Notes under the pieces: model-generated
What the model saw: only the letters and a program-made list of their open reading frames with translations
Told to the model about the DNA's origin: nothing
Databases searched by the model: none
Assembly (NCBI GenBank): GCA_016235665.1
Contig: JACRJI010000011.1
Span: 1-64,000, forward strand
Direction: 5' to 3'
DNA: 64,000 nucleotides
Origin: a candidate division TA06 bacterium
GTDB taxonomy: Bacteria > Edwardsbacteria > AC1 > EtOH8
Part shown: positions 54,585 through 62,852 of the stretch, one piece after another
Layout: each line of letters begins with the position of its first letter
Position numbering within the stretch: position 1 is the stretch's first letter
Position numbers and translations under genes: made by a program

Positions 54585-55945
54585 CGGAAACACTTGGACG
54601 TGCTGTTGTAGTATGGTGGCACGATCTTGACCGTTGGGTAGTTCCCAGTGCTGCGATACTATCGCATCATTTACCAGTTGGTTGGAGGCGTACCCGCTTG
54701 GGCGACGTGGTGAAACTTGTATCCAATGCTGTGAAAGTAGAGCCATCTGCCGAATATAAAATGGCTGGTGTGAGATTGTATGGCGAAGGGGTATTCCATA
54801 GGGAAACAGTCCGTGGTAATGAAATGAGTGCCCATTGGATTTCCCCACTTATCCCCGGTGCTCTGATCTATAACCGGCTTTTTGCTTGGAGAGCATCTTT
54901 TGCCATAGTTCCTCCTAATCTATCTGGTTGTTATGTTTCGACAGAGTTCCCTCAATTCGTGCCAGATCCGACAAGGTTGATGCCGGAATATCTTTATCTT
55001 TGGTGTCTTACTGTCCAAACCCTCCGTGCAGTAAATGCAGCGTCTACCGGTTCTGCAGCAGTTAGTCGTAACCGTTTTAGGGAAGGCTTTTTCCTGGACT
55101 TTGAGATGCAACTGCCGCCCCTTCCATTGCAACATAAAATTGTTGATACGTGGAAAGAAGCTCGTCAGGCTGCGGCCTCCATACTTGTGAAGACCGAACA
55201 GCTTGAACGAGACATCGAGGCTGAGTTCCTGGATGCCATAGGTATAAGAGTCGGGCTTGCTTCGCCCGCACGAGGGGCTCTCGTCATCCCGTGGTCAAAA
55301 TTAGAGCGTTGGGATCTATTTTACTATCGGTCTGATTTCATTACTCTTGAACAATGTCTTAATTCAATAGCGACCGCAGCTTTGGGTTCTGTACTCCGAT
55401 TTGAGTCGAGAGGGTGGCAGCGTTCTGATTTTCCACAGGGTATATTCCGATATGTTGAGATTTCTAACGTAAACAAAGCTGATGGCATAGTGAATTCGCG
55501 GCTGGTGTCTGTTGAGGAAGTCCCAAGTCGAGCCACTACATTGCTCCACACAGGAGATCTTATCATTAGCACAACACGACCATATTTGGGTGCGATTGCT
55601 ATTGTCCCCGGTGAATATGACCATTGCGTCTGCTCAAGTGGTTTTGCTTTATGTACAGGGTCCAAAGGGGACAAACTTTTGCTTCAATTCGTCTTGGAGT
55701 TCCTAAAGTCGCCCGCCGGGTTGAAACAGATGGAACGTCGCATGACTGGTGGTTTGTATCCTGCCATTACGCAAGATGAACTGGAACAAATACGAATTCC
55801 TGTACCCCCACTTTCAACACAGCGTCAGATTTTGGAACGAATAGGCAAGCGGCGTGAGAAAATTAATACTTTAAAGGCAGAGGCCAAGAGACGATCTGAG
55901 GCGGCCAAAGAGGACGTAGAAGCAATGATCCTGGGTGTAAAGTAG
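54581..55945 (+). CDS. Type I-like restriction-modification specificity subunit (HsdS)
   Basis: A 454-residue protein with two target-recognition domains, each followed by a helical spacer: ...FEMQLPPLPLQHKIVD (about 176-190) and ...IRIPVPPLSTQRQILERIG (about 403-420). The two-TRD layout predicts a bipartite recognition sequence. Start overlap ATGA with the fusion gene. Confidence 0.9.
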   Translation: MTETLGRAVVVWWHDLDRWVVPSAAILSHHLPVGWRRTRLGDVVKLVSNAVKVEPSAEYKMAGVRLYGEGVFHRETVRGNEMSAHWISPLIPGALIYNRLFAWRASFAIVPPNLSGCYVSTEFPQFVPDPTRLMPEYLYLWCLTVQTLRAVNAASTGSAAVSRNRFREGFFLDFEMQLPPLPLQHKIVDTWKEARQAAASILVKTEQLERDIEAEFLDAIGIRVGLASPARGALVIPWSKLERWDLFYYRSDFITLEQCLNSIATAALGSVLRFESRGWQRSDFPQGIFRYVEISNVNKADGIVNSRLVSVEEVPSRATTLLHTGDLIISTTRPYLGAIAIVPGEYDHCVCSSGFALCTGSKGDKLLLQFVLEFLKSPAGLKQMERRMTGGLYPAITQDELEQIRIPVPPLSTQRQILERIGKRREKINTLKAEAKRRSEAAKEDVEAMILGVK

Positions 55946-55976
55946 CGAAAGTTAACTAAAGCAAAGGATTTAAGCA

Positions 55977-56702
55977 ATGGGTCATAAATACAAAGGCCAA
56001 CTTGTATGCCAACATCTGAAAAACATAGCTCGTGAAGTGTTGGAGAAATACCAAGACATCATTCGCAGTTATGTTATTGGTAGACATGGAATATACGCAC
56101 TGTACCACAATGATAAACTATATTATGTTGGACTGGCTTCAAATTTACGTAATCGTTTGAAGCACCATTTAAAAGACCGCCATGCACAAAACTGGAATCG
56201 GTTTAGCATTTATTTCACGTTAAGTGGCGAGCATTTGAAAGACCTGGAATCACTTCTCATCAGCGTTGCGCATCCGCCAGGCAATAAACAAGGCGGCAAC
56301 TTCATACGTTCGGAAGATCTGAAAAGACAATTCAGGAAACAAATATCCGTTTGTCAACAGCAAGAACTTAGAGGTCTCTTCAATGAGAAAACGAAAGCAA
56401 GCAAGGTTAGGGCCGTTCATAGGGATGGTCGTAAAACAACACTGGCAAAGCACCTAAACAAACGCATCCATATCAGATTCGTATATAAAGGGAAATTGTA
56501 CATTGCCCACGTGCGAAGGGATGGCACAATAACTTTCGCAGCAGACAGCGCCGAAGCAAAGCGACTGAAAGACAAGGAATACAGTTCGCCCTCAATGGCT
56601 GCCGCCGCCATTACGAAGCGCACAATGAATGGTTGGAGCAGTTGGAAATACGAACGGTCGCCGGGTGAATGGGTTTTAATTGACGAACTCAGGAAGAAAT
56701 AA
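55977..56702 (+). CDS. GIY-YIG nuclease-like protein with a RAMA-like C-terminal domain
   Basis: A 241-residue protein. GIY-YIG core: GIYALYHNDKLYYVGLASNL (38-57; GIY and YVG) with Arg58/Arg60 and the acidic residue in HLKDLESLLIS. The C-terminal part (about 165-241) has YSSPSMAAAAITKRTMNGWS then WKYE, the RAMA pattern thought to sense modified DNA. Located 31 bp after the specificity gene; it probably works with this R-M locus, as a modification-aware nuclease. This role is inference. Confidence 0.82.
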   Translation: MGHKYKGQLVCQHLKNIAREVLEKYQDIIRSYVIGRHGIYALYHNDKLYYVGLASNLRNRLKHHLKDRHAQNWNRFSIYFTLSGEHLKDLESLLISVAHPPGNKQGGNFIRSEDLKRQFRKQISVCQQQELRGLFNEKTKASKVRAVHRDGRKTTLAKHLNKRIHIRFVYKGKLYIAHVRRDGTITFAADSAEAKRLKDKEYSSPSMAAAAITKRTMNGWSSWKYERSPGEWVLIDELRKK

Positions 56703-57034
56703 TACAATGATAGAATACACCAACCAACCACCGCACCCATCGGCAAAATTAAAACCATTCTTGTTGCGTTTACCTAAAAAATTGATTATAATAATCCATA
56801 GACCGCTATTGCCCGGGGTAATGGCATAGCCATCAGCCAACCGCAAAGCGGTTATTAAGAGCTTATCCTCAAATAACAATTTGGGTCTGAAACGGCTGCA
56901 AAGAAGCCATACATCGTCATGCTCATTCATCGTATCACTGCGGATACGCTTCATTCACTTTCCTTGTCTGGCTTCTTTTCGCTCGTTCCAGCCTGCCAAA
57001 GCTTATTTAAGGATAAACTCTAAGGAGCAACAAA
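56703..57034. other. 332-bp gap at the right edge of the island
   Basis: No gene was seen. A small AACCGC-AAA-GCGGTT hairpin lies near 56838-56853, and AAGGAG precedes the Hsp20 start. No promoter is convincing. Confidence 0.4.
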
Positions 57035-57469
57035 ATGTCCGAAGACGATGTAAAATTTGTCAAGGTCATCCGGCAGGATCTGGGCAGGCTCTTTCAGGAC
57101 CTGGGACAGCTGGCCCATCCCTCGTACCACCTGAACGACCAGGCGGCCTGGCAGCCCTATGCCGACGTTTACGAGACCGAGCAGGAGTTCGTGATCAAGC
57201 TGGAACTGGCCGGGGTGGCCAAAGGCGACATCGCCATCACCCTGATCAACGACAGCCTCTGCATCCGGGGCTTGCGGCGGGAGCTGGCCCACGGGGACGG
57301 GAAAAGGTGGTACCACAAGATGGAGATCATCCAGGGCCAGTTCGAGAAAATGGTGTCCCTGCCCCAGGGGATCGCATCCGACCAGATCAAATCCAGTTTC
57401 AGCAACGGGGTACTGGACATCAGGCTGCCCAAGGACATCAAGCGGACGGTGGAGGTCCCGGTGGAATAG
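57035..57469 (+). CDS. Hsp20/alpha-crystallin small heat-shock protein
   Basis: A 144-residue holdase. The alpha-crystallin domain spans about 40-140 (PYADVYETEQEFVIKLELAG, SLCIRGLRRE, FEKMVSLPQGI, SFSNGVLDIRLPK). The IxI-type tail is VEVPVE. It is next to lon, suggesting a heat-shock-linked pair, with a repeat element between. Confidence 0.92.
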   Translation: MSEDDVKFVKVIRQDLGRLFQDLGQLAHPSYHLNDQAAWQPYADVYETEQEFVIKLELAGVAKGDIAITLINDSLCIRGLRRELAHGDGKRWYHKMEIIQGQFEKMVSLPQGIASDQIKSSFSNGVLDIRLPKDIKRTVEVPVE

Positions 57470-57478
57470 CACCGGGGC

Positions 57479-57587
57479 TATTTAACCACAAAAGGCACAG
57501 AAGACACAAAATATCTGAATAAATAGGAAATGGGAAATCGGAAGTTATGACTGTGTCTTAGTGTCTTTGTGGCAAATAAATAACATC
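57479..57587. repeat. ACCACAAAAGGCACAGA...TGTCTTTGTGG inverted element
   Basis: Left arm TATTTAACCACAAAAGGCAC from 57479, body AATAGGAAATGGGAAATCGG, right arm CTGTGTCTTAGTGTCTTTGT then GG. The most complete copy, in the hsp20-lon gap. Confidence 0.8.
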
Positions 57588-57627
57588 CCAACTTCAAACA
57601 GAAAACTTAAGGAACATATAACATATC

Positions 57628-60060
57628 ATGCCCGAAGAAACCAAAGATACCAAGGAAAACAAGGACATCAAGATCCCGTCCGAGCTGGCCATCTTGCCGG
57701 TCAAGGGACAGGTGGTGTACCCCTACCTGATCATCCCCCTGGTGATCACCAACGAGCGGATGATCAAGCTGACCGACGAGGCGCTGACCGGCTCCAAGAT
57801 CGTGGGCCTGTGCACCCAGGTGCGCCAGGACACCGACGACCCCAAGCCGGACGAGATCTACCAGTTCGGCACCGCCGCCCTGATCATCAAGATGCTGCGC
57901 TTTCCCGACGGCAGCATCCGCCTGCTGGTCCAGGGGCTTAACCGGATCCGGCTGGCCAAGTTCACCCAGGTAGAGCCATATTTCAAGGCCAGGGTGGAGG
58001 TCATCAAGGAAAAGTCCCGGAAGACCATCGAGTCCGAGGCCCTGATGCGCAATGTCTCCAGCCTATTCCAGAAGATCATCAACCTGGCGCCCTACCTGCC
58101 GGACGAACTGCAGACCGTGGCCCTGAATGTGGAGGACCCCTCCAAGCTGGCCGACCTGGTGGCCTCCAACCTCAACCTGAGCGTGGCCGAGCGCCAGACA
58201 ATCCTGGAGACGGTGGAGCCCAAGGAGCGTTTGGAAAAGCTGATACCGATGCTGACCAAGGAGCTGTCCATCCTGGAGCTGGGCGACAAGATCCGGGGCC
58301 AGGTCAAGGCCGAGATGGACAAGGACCAGCGCAACTATTTTCTGAGGGAGCAGATCAAGGCCATCCAGCGGGAGCTGGGCGAGGGGGACGAGTACTCGGT
58401 GGAGATCAACACCCTGCGGGATAAGATAGAAAAGGCCAACTTCAGCCCCGAGGCCCTTAAGGCCGCCAAGGAGGAGCTGGACCGCATGGCCCGGATGCCC
58501 CCCCACGCCGCGGAATACACGGTCTCCCGCACCTACATCGACTGGATGCTGAACCTGCCCTGGACCAAGTCCACCGTGGACAACATGGATATCATCGAAG
58601 CCCGCAAGATTCTGGACCAGGACCACTACGACCTGGTCAAGGTCAAGGACCGGATCGTGGAGTACCTGGCGGTGCGCAAGCTGAAGAACGACGCCAAGGG
58701 GCCCATCCTCTGCTTTGTGGGGCCGCCGGGCGTGGGCAAGACCAGCCTGGGCCGTTCCATCGCCCGGGCCCTGGGCCGCAAATTCTACCGGATGTCGCTG
58801 GGCGGGGTGCGGGACGAGGCCGAGATCCGGGGCTTCCGCCGTACCTACATCGGCTCCATGCCCGGCCGGGTGATCCAGGGGCTAAAGGCTTGCGGCTCCA
58901 ACAACCCTGTTTTCATGCTGGACGAGGTGGACAAGATCGGCCAGGACTTTAGGGGCGACCCGGCCGCGGCCCTGCTGGAGGTGCTGGACCCCGAGCAGAA
59001 TTTTTCCTTTGCCGACCATTATCTGGACGTGCCTTTCGACCTGTCCAAGGTGATGTTCATCACCACCGCCAACATCACCGATCCCATTCCCTCGGCCTTA
59101 AAGGACCGGATGGAGGTGCTGGAGCTTTCTGGCTACATCGAGGAAGAAAAACTGCAGATCGCCGTCAATTACCTGGTGCCCCGCCAGGTCAAGGAGAACG
59201 GGCTGAAACCGGAGCAGATAGAGATCCCGGAAGCCACCATCAGAAGGATAATCTCCGAATACACCCGCGAGTCCGGGGTCCGCAATCTGGAGCGGGAGAT
59301 CGCCTCGGTCTGCCGCAAGATAGCCAAGGACGTGGCTTCGGGCAAGGACAAGAAGCGGGTGATAACCCCGGCGGTGCTGCCGGACCTGCTGGGCCCCCAA
59401 AAGATTTTTCCCGAGCTGGCCGAGCGGGCCGGCGAGGTGGGGGTGGCCACCGGCCTGGCCTGGACCTCGGTGGGCGGGGAGATCCTGTTCATCGAATCCA
59501 CCAAGATGCCGGGCAAGAAGGGCATGCAGCTGACCGGCAGCCTGGGCGAGGTGATGAAGGAATCGGCCATGGCCGCCCTGTCCTATGTCCGCTCCAACGC
59601 CGCCAAATACCAGGTGGACCCCAAATTCTTCGACCGCTACGACATTCACGTTCACATTCCCTCGGGCGCCATCCCCAAGGACGGGCCCTCGGCCGGGGTG
59701 ACTCTGGCCGCTTCGCTGGTCTCGCTGTTGTCCAACCGCCCGGTCAAACACTACCTGGCCATGACCGGAGAGATAACCCTGCGGGGCAAGGTGATGCCGG
59801 TGGGGGGGATCAAGGAAAAAGTGATAGCCGCCCAGCGGGCCGGGATCAAGGAAGTGATCATCCCCAAGCAGAACCAGAAGGACCTGGAGGAGGTTCCGGA
59901 TTACGTCAAGAAGAAACTCCAGTTCCATTACGCCGAAACGGTGGACCAGGTGATGAAGCTGGCCTTTGAGGACCGGCGCCGGAAGAAAATGGAGGTTCAA
60001 CCACAAAGCGATGCGCTGAGTTTATCGAAGCGGCACAAAGGCACCAAATTTACCAAATAG
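57628..60060 (+). CDS. lon: ATP-dependent protease Lon
   Basis: An 810-residue LonA. Substrate-binding N-domain, AAA domain with Walker A GPPGVGKT (365-372), and protease domain with catalytic dyad S688 (DGPSAG) and K731 (GGIKEKV), 43 residues apart as in E. coli. It degrades misfolded and regulatory proteins. The C-terminal tail of about 20 residues from [15 protein letters not shown] to the stop is encoded by the left arm of the dispersed repeat at 59999, an addition not expected in Lon. Confidence 0.97.
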   Translation: MPEETKDTKENKDIKIPSELAILPVKGQVVYPYLIIPLVITNERMIKLTDEALTGSKIVGLCTQVRQDTDDPKPDEIYQFGTAALIIKMLRFPDGSIRLLVQGLNRIRLAKFTQVEPYFKARVEVIKEKSRKTIESEALMRNVSSLFQKIINLAPYLPDELQTVALNVEDPSKLADLVASNLNLSVAERQTILETVEPKERLEKLIPMLTKELSILELGDKIRGQVKAEMDKDQRNYFLREQIKAIQRELGEGDEYSVEINTLRDKIEKANFSPEALKAAKEELDRMARMPPHAAEYTVSRTYIDWMLNLPWTKSTVDNMDIIEARKILDQDHYDLVKVKDRIVEYLAVRKLKNDAKGPILCFVGPPGVGKTSLGRSIARALGRKFYRMSLGGVRDEAEIRGFRRTYIGSMPGRVIQGLKACGSNNPVFMLDEVDKIGQDFRGDPAAALLEVLDPEQNFSFADHYLDVPFDLSKVMFITTANITDPIPSALKDRMEVLELSGYIEEEKLQIAVNYLVPRQVKENGLKPEQIEIPEATIRRIISEYTRESGVRNLEREIASVCRKIAKDVASGKDKKRVITPAVLPDLLGPQKIFPELAERAGEVGVATGLAWTSVGGEILFIESTKMPGKKGMQLTGSLGEVMKESAMAALSYVRSNAAKYQVDPKFFDRYDIHVHIPSGAIPKDGPSAGVTLAASLVSLLSNRPVKHYLAMTGEITLRGKVMPVGGIKEKVIAAQRAGIKEVIIPKQNQKDLEEVPDYVKKKLQFHYAETVDQVMKLAFEDRRRKKMEVQPQSDALSLSKRHKGTKFTK

Positions 60061-60153
60061 GAAAACCTGTCCTGAGAAAGGCCGCCTTGCCCCACAGACG
60101 AATGGATGGGAAATCGGAATTGCATTCGTGTCTTTGTGTCTTAGTGGTTAAAA
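59999..60153. repeat. ACCACAAAG element entering the lon 3' end
   Basis: Left arm CAACCACAAAGCGATGCGCT (encodes lon codons) through CACAAAGGCACC, body with CCTGTCCTGAGAAAGGCCGC and GGGAAATCGGAATT, right arm CGTGTCTTTGTGTCTTAGTG then GTTAAAA. Same family as 29111 and 57479. Confidence 0.8.
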
Positions 60154-60176
60154 AATACTAACAGGAAAACAAACAA

Positions 60177-61193
60177 GTGGGACTTTACACCGACCTGTCC
60201 ATAGATCTTTCCCGGCGGTTCGGGAAACCTCCCCAGCTGCCGCTGGCCAAGCACATCGGCCGGCCCAAGCGGGTGCTGATCTTTCCGGCCCAGGCCGAAG
60301 GCGAGGTGCTGTGGTCCCTGCCGGTCATCAGGGCCTTGCGCAAACACTATGCCGACAGCCTGCTGTCGCTGATGCTGGACGAAGGCCGCCGCAGTCTGTG
60401 GCATTTTGACGACGAGGTGGACGAGATCATAGACTACCGGCCCCAGCTGTTAAAGGGCCGGGGCAGCGCCGAGTTCAAGCGGCTCAAGGGGCTGATCAAG
60501 TCCCGCCGCTTTGACCTGTTGCTGAACCTTAATTACAGGGACTGCCCGCTGACGGACTATCTTTTTTACCAGACCGTCCCCGGGCTGCGCTGCGGGGCTT
60601 TCTTCAAGGACGGCTATCCCTTCAAGAACGTGATGATCCGCCAGGAGAATCTTCCGGCCGACGAGGCCCGGCGCAATTTTGCCATGCTGGGGTTCTTGGG
60701 GCTGGAGGCGGCCGGTCACCCCATCGTTTGGCCGAAGCTGGTGGACGCCGAAGGCCGGCGCGAGTTCAAGGAGCGCCTGCGGGTGGAGGGCCTGCAAAAA
60801 GGCCAGCAGCTGATAGCCCTGGACGCCGCCGCCTTCAAAAGACAGCCTCTGGAAATATTTCTGCGCCAAGCCCAAAAGCATTACAGTCTTAAACTGATGC
60901 TGATAAATCCCGGCCCTGAGCTCCAGTCCGCCAACCCATCCGGGGTTCTGCTGCTGAACTCGCTGGCCACGGTGGAGCTGGCCGACGCCCTGTCCTTTGC
61001 CAAGGCCTTCATCGGCGTCAAGAACGACCTGTTCTCGCTGGCCTGTCTGCTGAAAGTTCCCTGCCTGATCTCAGCGCATCAGGGAGAAAGGGGAATGCCA
61101 GAGCCCGGAGAAAGCCTGCAGATAGTGGAGTTCAAACACAAACCGGAATTCCCGCAGAGCCATGCCCTAAAAATGCTGGAAGCACTTTGTTAG
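60177..61193 (+). CDS. Family 9 (heptosyltransferase-like) glycosyltransferase
   Basis: A 338-residue GT-B protein: RPKRVLIFPAQAEGEVLWSLPV at 28-49 is the ADP-heptose:LPS heptosyltransferase-like start (quoted here in part as RVLIFPAQAEGEVLW). DLLLNLNYRDCPLTDYLF and LADALSFAKAFIGVKND match the later family segments. The start is GTG with AGGAAA upstream. It probably adds sugars to LPS or another cell-surface glycan. The stop codon falls at the start of an AT-rich repeat. Confidence 0.78.
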   Translation: MGLYTDLSIDLSRRFGKPPQLPLAKHIGRPKRVLIFPAQAEGEVLWSLPVIRALRKHYADSLLSLMLDEGRRSLWHFDDEVDEIIDYRPQLLKGRGSAEFKRLKGLIKSRRFDLLLNLNYRDCPLTDYLFYQTVPGLRCGAFFKDGYPFKNVMIRQENLPADEARRNFAMLGFLGLEAAGHPIVWPKLVDAEGRREFKERLRVEGLQKGQQLIALDAAAFKRQPLEIFLRQAQKHYSLKLMLINPGPELQSANPSGVLLLNSLATVELADALSFAKAFIGVKNDLFSLACLLKVPCLISAHQGERGMPEPGESLQIVEFKHKPEFPQSHALKMLEALC

Positions 61194-61310
61194 TTAATTG
61201 TTATTCGTAATTTGTGAATCGTAAAAGTGATTTGTAAAGTATTTTCGCATTGTTCTGCGTATTTCGTGCTTCCTCCGGCTTCGCTCAGGACAAGTTTTAG
61301 TGGGCAAAGG
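61190..61310. repeat. AT-rich repeat plus CTTCGCTCAGGACAAG motif
   Basis: TTAGTTAATTGTTATTCGTA, continuing ATTTGTGAATCG, resembles 5011-5065. GGCTTCGCTCAGGACAAG (61279-61296) resembles the CCTGTCCTGAG and CCTGCCCTGAGC motifs inside the elements at 59999 and 28112, in reverse orientation. Confidence 0.5.
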
Positions 61311-61364
61311 TGTTTCCCCCCGGCAGGGGCTTTGCTAAATATTGCAAATTTGTAAAAAAAGATA

Positions 61365-61393
61365 TTGACAAATTCCCTAATTCGTTGTATTAT
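61365..61393 (+). promoter_or_regulatory. Promoter of the FmdB-type gene, apparently leaderless
   Basis: TTGACA (61365-61370), 17 bp, TATTAT (61388-61393). The ATG at 61400 begins 6 bp after the -10 box and has no ribosome-binding site. Confidence 0.7.
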
Positions 61394-61399
61394 AATAAT

Positions 61400-61618
61400 A
61401 TGCCGATATACGAATTCGAGTGCCGGCAGTGTCAGCACAAATTTGACCAGTTAATGCGGGCTTCCGATCCCGATCCCAAGTGTCCGGAATGCCAAAGCGC
61501 CGCGGTGGAAAAACTTTTTTCAGCCTTCGGCTGCAAGAGCCAAAACGGTTTTGTTTCCTCGTCTTCGAAGTCCGGATGCCACAGCTGCTCCTCGCATAAC
61601 TGCGGGAGCTGCCACTGA
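61400..61618 (+). CDS. FmdB-family zinc-ribbon protein
   Basis: A 72-residue protein. MPIYEFECRQCQHKFDQL (C8, C11) and CPECQSAAVEKLFSAFG (C33, C36) are the standard FmdB/CxxC_CxxC_SSSS start, followed by a Ser/Cys/His-rich tail (GCHSCSSHNCGSCH). The upstream in-frame codons from 61310 are non-coding; the ATG at 61400 is the family start. Function unknown, probably a small regulator or ribosome-associated zinc protein. Confidence 0.92.
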   Translation: MPIYEFECRQCQHKFDQLMRASDPDPKCPECQSAAVEKLFSAFGCKSQNGFVSSSSKSGCHSCSSHNCGSCH

Positions 61619-61670
61619 TAGATCATTCCGCACCTAATATCCATACAGCGTACCAAAAGGAGGTAATTCC

Positions 61671-61952
61671 ATGACAAAGGCTGACCTGGTGAAGATAGTC
61701 TGCGACAAAACAGGTTTTACCCAGCGCGATGCCAAGATCATCGTTGATTCGTTCCTGGATTCCATCATGCAGACGCTGTCCGAGGGGAAGAACATCGAGA
61801 TCAGGGGCTTTGGACGATTCAAGATAAAGGAACGCAAACCCCGGCTGGCCCGCAACCCCCGCCGGCCGACGGAGACGGTGCAGATACCGGCCCGGCTGAC
61901 CCCGGTCTTCCAGGCTTCCAACGAACTCAAAGCCATGGTAATGCAAAAATAA
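61671..61952 (+). CDS. hup: HU/IHF-family DNA-binding protein
   Basis: A 93-residue nucleoid protein. KADLVKIVCDKTGFTQRDAK, IRGFGRFKIKERKPRLARNP (the DNA-binding arm) and VFQASNELK fit the family end to end. AGGAGG at 61660 fixes the start. It bends DNA and compacts the chromosome. Confidence 0.96.
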   Translation: MTKADLVKIVCDKTGFTQRDAKIIVDSFLDSIMQTLSEGKNIEIRGFGRFKIKERKPRLARNPRRPTETVQIPARLTPVFQASNELKAMVMQK

Positions 61953-61987
61953 ATTCATTTTAGAATACAGAGGAAGAAAGGTTTTTT

Positions 61988-62083
61988 ATGCCCTGCGGTA
62001 AAAAGAAAAAAGGACACAAGATGGCCACCCACAAGCGCAAGAAGAGGCTCCGCGCCAACCGGCACAAGAAGAAGATCCGTTAG
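61988..62083 (+). CDS. 31-residue AURKAIP1/COX24 (mS38/bS22-like) basic peptide
   Basis: MPCGKKKKGHKMATHKRKKR followed by LRANRHKKKIR. This tiny basic protein matches the family of 30-residue ribosome-associated peptides common in Bacteroidota-type genomes, related to mitoribosomal mS38 (DUF1713). AGGAAGAAAGG precedes the ATG. It lies between hup and a strong terminator. Confidence 0.92.
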   Translation: MPCGKKKKGHKMATHKRKKRLRANRHKKKIR

Positions 62084-62093
62084 CACTTTGTCC

Positions 62094-62133
62094 TGGGCAG
62101 TTTCCTGTTATGGGGAACTGCCCATTTTTTTTT
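62094..62133 (+). terminator. Strong intrinsic terminator
   Basis: TGGGCAGTT (62094-62102) pairs with AACTGCCCA (62116-62124), followed by nine T. Confidence 0.93.
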
Positions 62134-62157
62134 GCAAATTATTTGCATTCCAAAGTC

Positions 62158-62186
62158 TTGACTTTTGCGGCCAGTTGGTTTAAACT
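62158..62186 (+). promoter_or_regulatory. Promoter of the OM-barrel gene
   Basis: TTGACT (62158-62163), 17 bp, TAAACT (62181-62186). AAAGGAGAAA precedes the start at 62247. Confidence 0.75.
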
Positions 62187-62246
62187 ATGAGTGTTTGAGA
62201 GAATAATAAACCCACAAACCATAATCAACTAAAAGGAGAAACAGAC

Positions 62247-62753
62247 ATGAAGAAACTGGCAGTGGTATTATTGCTGGTGGCGGTGATGGCCGGAATGGCT
62301 TCGGCCGCCGGGTACAAGATGGGCCAAACCTACGTCGGCCCGCTGGTTGGCTTGGGCTGGCATGACCTGATGCTGGGCGGCCAGTTCGAGTACGGGTTCC
62401 ACGAGAAGATCAGCGGCGGCGCCATCCTTGGCTGGTCGTCAGAGTCTGAGGATTATTATTGGGCGGAATATACCTACACTTACATCGCGATCGGCGCCCA
62501 GGGCAACTACCACTTCAAGCCCGGTGAAAAATTTGATCCTTTCGTCGGCGCTGTGCTTGGTTACGATATCGTTTCCTGGGATGCCGAGTATGCTGCCGGT
62601 TACGGCGATTGGTATGATTACGATGCGTCCGCCAGCGCAATGTTCTTTGGTGGAACGTTGGGATGTAACTATGACTTCAGCCCGACCATGGTAGGTACTG
62701 CCCGGCTTGGGTATCCATACTATCTGTCGGCTGGCGTTTCCTTCAAGTTCTAA
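62247..62753 (+). CDS. Small outer-membrane beta-barrel protein
   Basis: A 168-residue protein with a signal peptide (about 1-20, MASAAG). The mature part is alternating aromatic/Gly strands (YVGPLVGLGWHDLMLGGQFE, IAIGAQGNYHF, FVGAVLGYDI) and ends in F at YYLSAGVSFKF, the usual barrel-assembly signal. It looks like an eight-strand barrel; the ligand is unknown. It has its own promoter and terminator. Confidence 0.85.
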   Translation: MKKLAVVLLLVAVMAGMASAAGYKMGQTYVGPLVGLGWHDLMLGGQFEYGFHEKISGGAILGWSSESEDYYWAEYTYTYIAIGAQGNYHFKPGEKFDPFVGAVLGYDIVSWDAEYAAGYGDWYDYDASASAMFFGGTLGCNYDFSPTMVGTARLGYPYYLSAGVSFKF

Positions 62754-62766
62754 TCCGTCATTCTTT

Positions 62767-62797
62767 AAAACGCCCCGTTTTATGCGGGGCGTTTTTT
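62767..62797 (+). terminator. Intrinsic terminator
   Basis: AAAACGCCCCG pairs with CGGGGCGTTTTTT around TTTTATG. Confidence 0.93.
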
Positions 62798-62852
62798 GTT
62801 TATCAACAATAAACCTTTTCACAGGTAAAGCAGTCTAATACTTTGTAAGCAG

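Noticed and set aside
10434-60153. Dispersed repeats as insertion sequences
   Set aside because: No transposase reading frame or clear target duplications were seen; they are listed as non-coding repeats instead.
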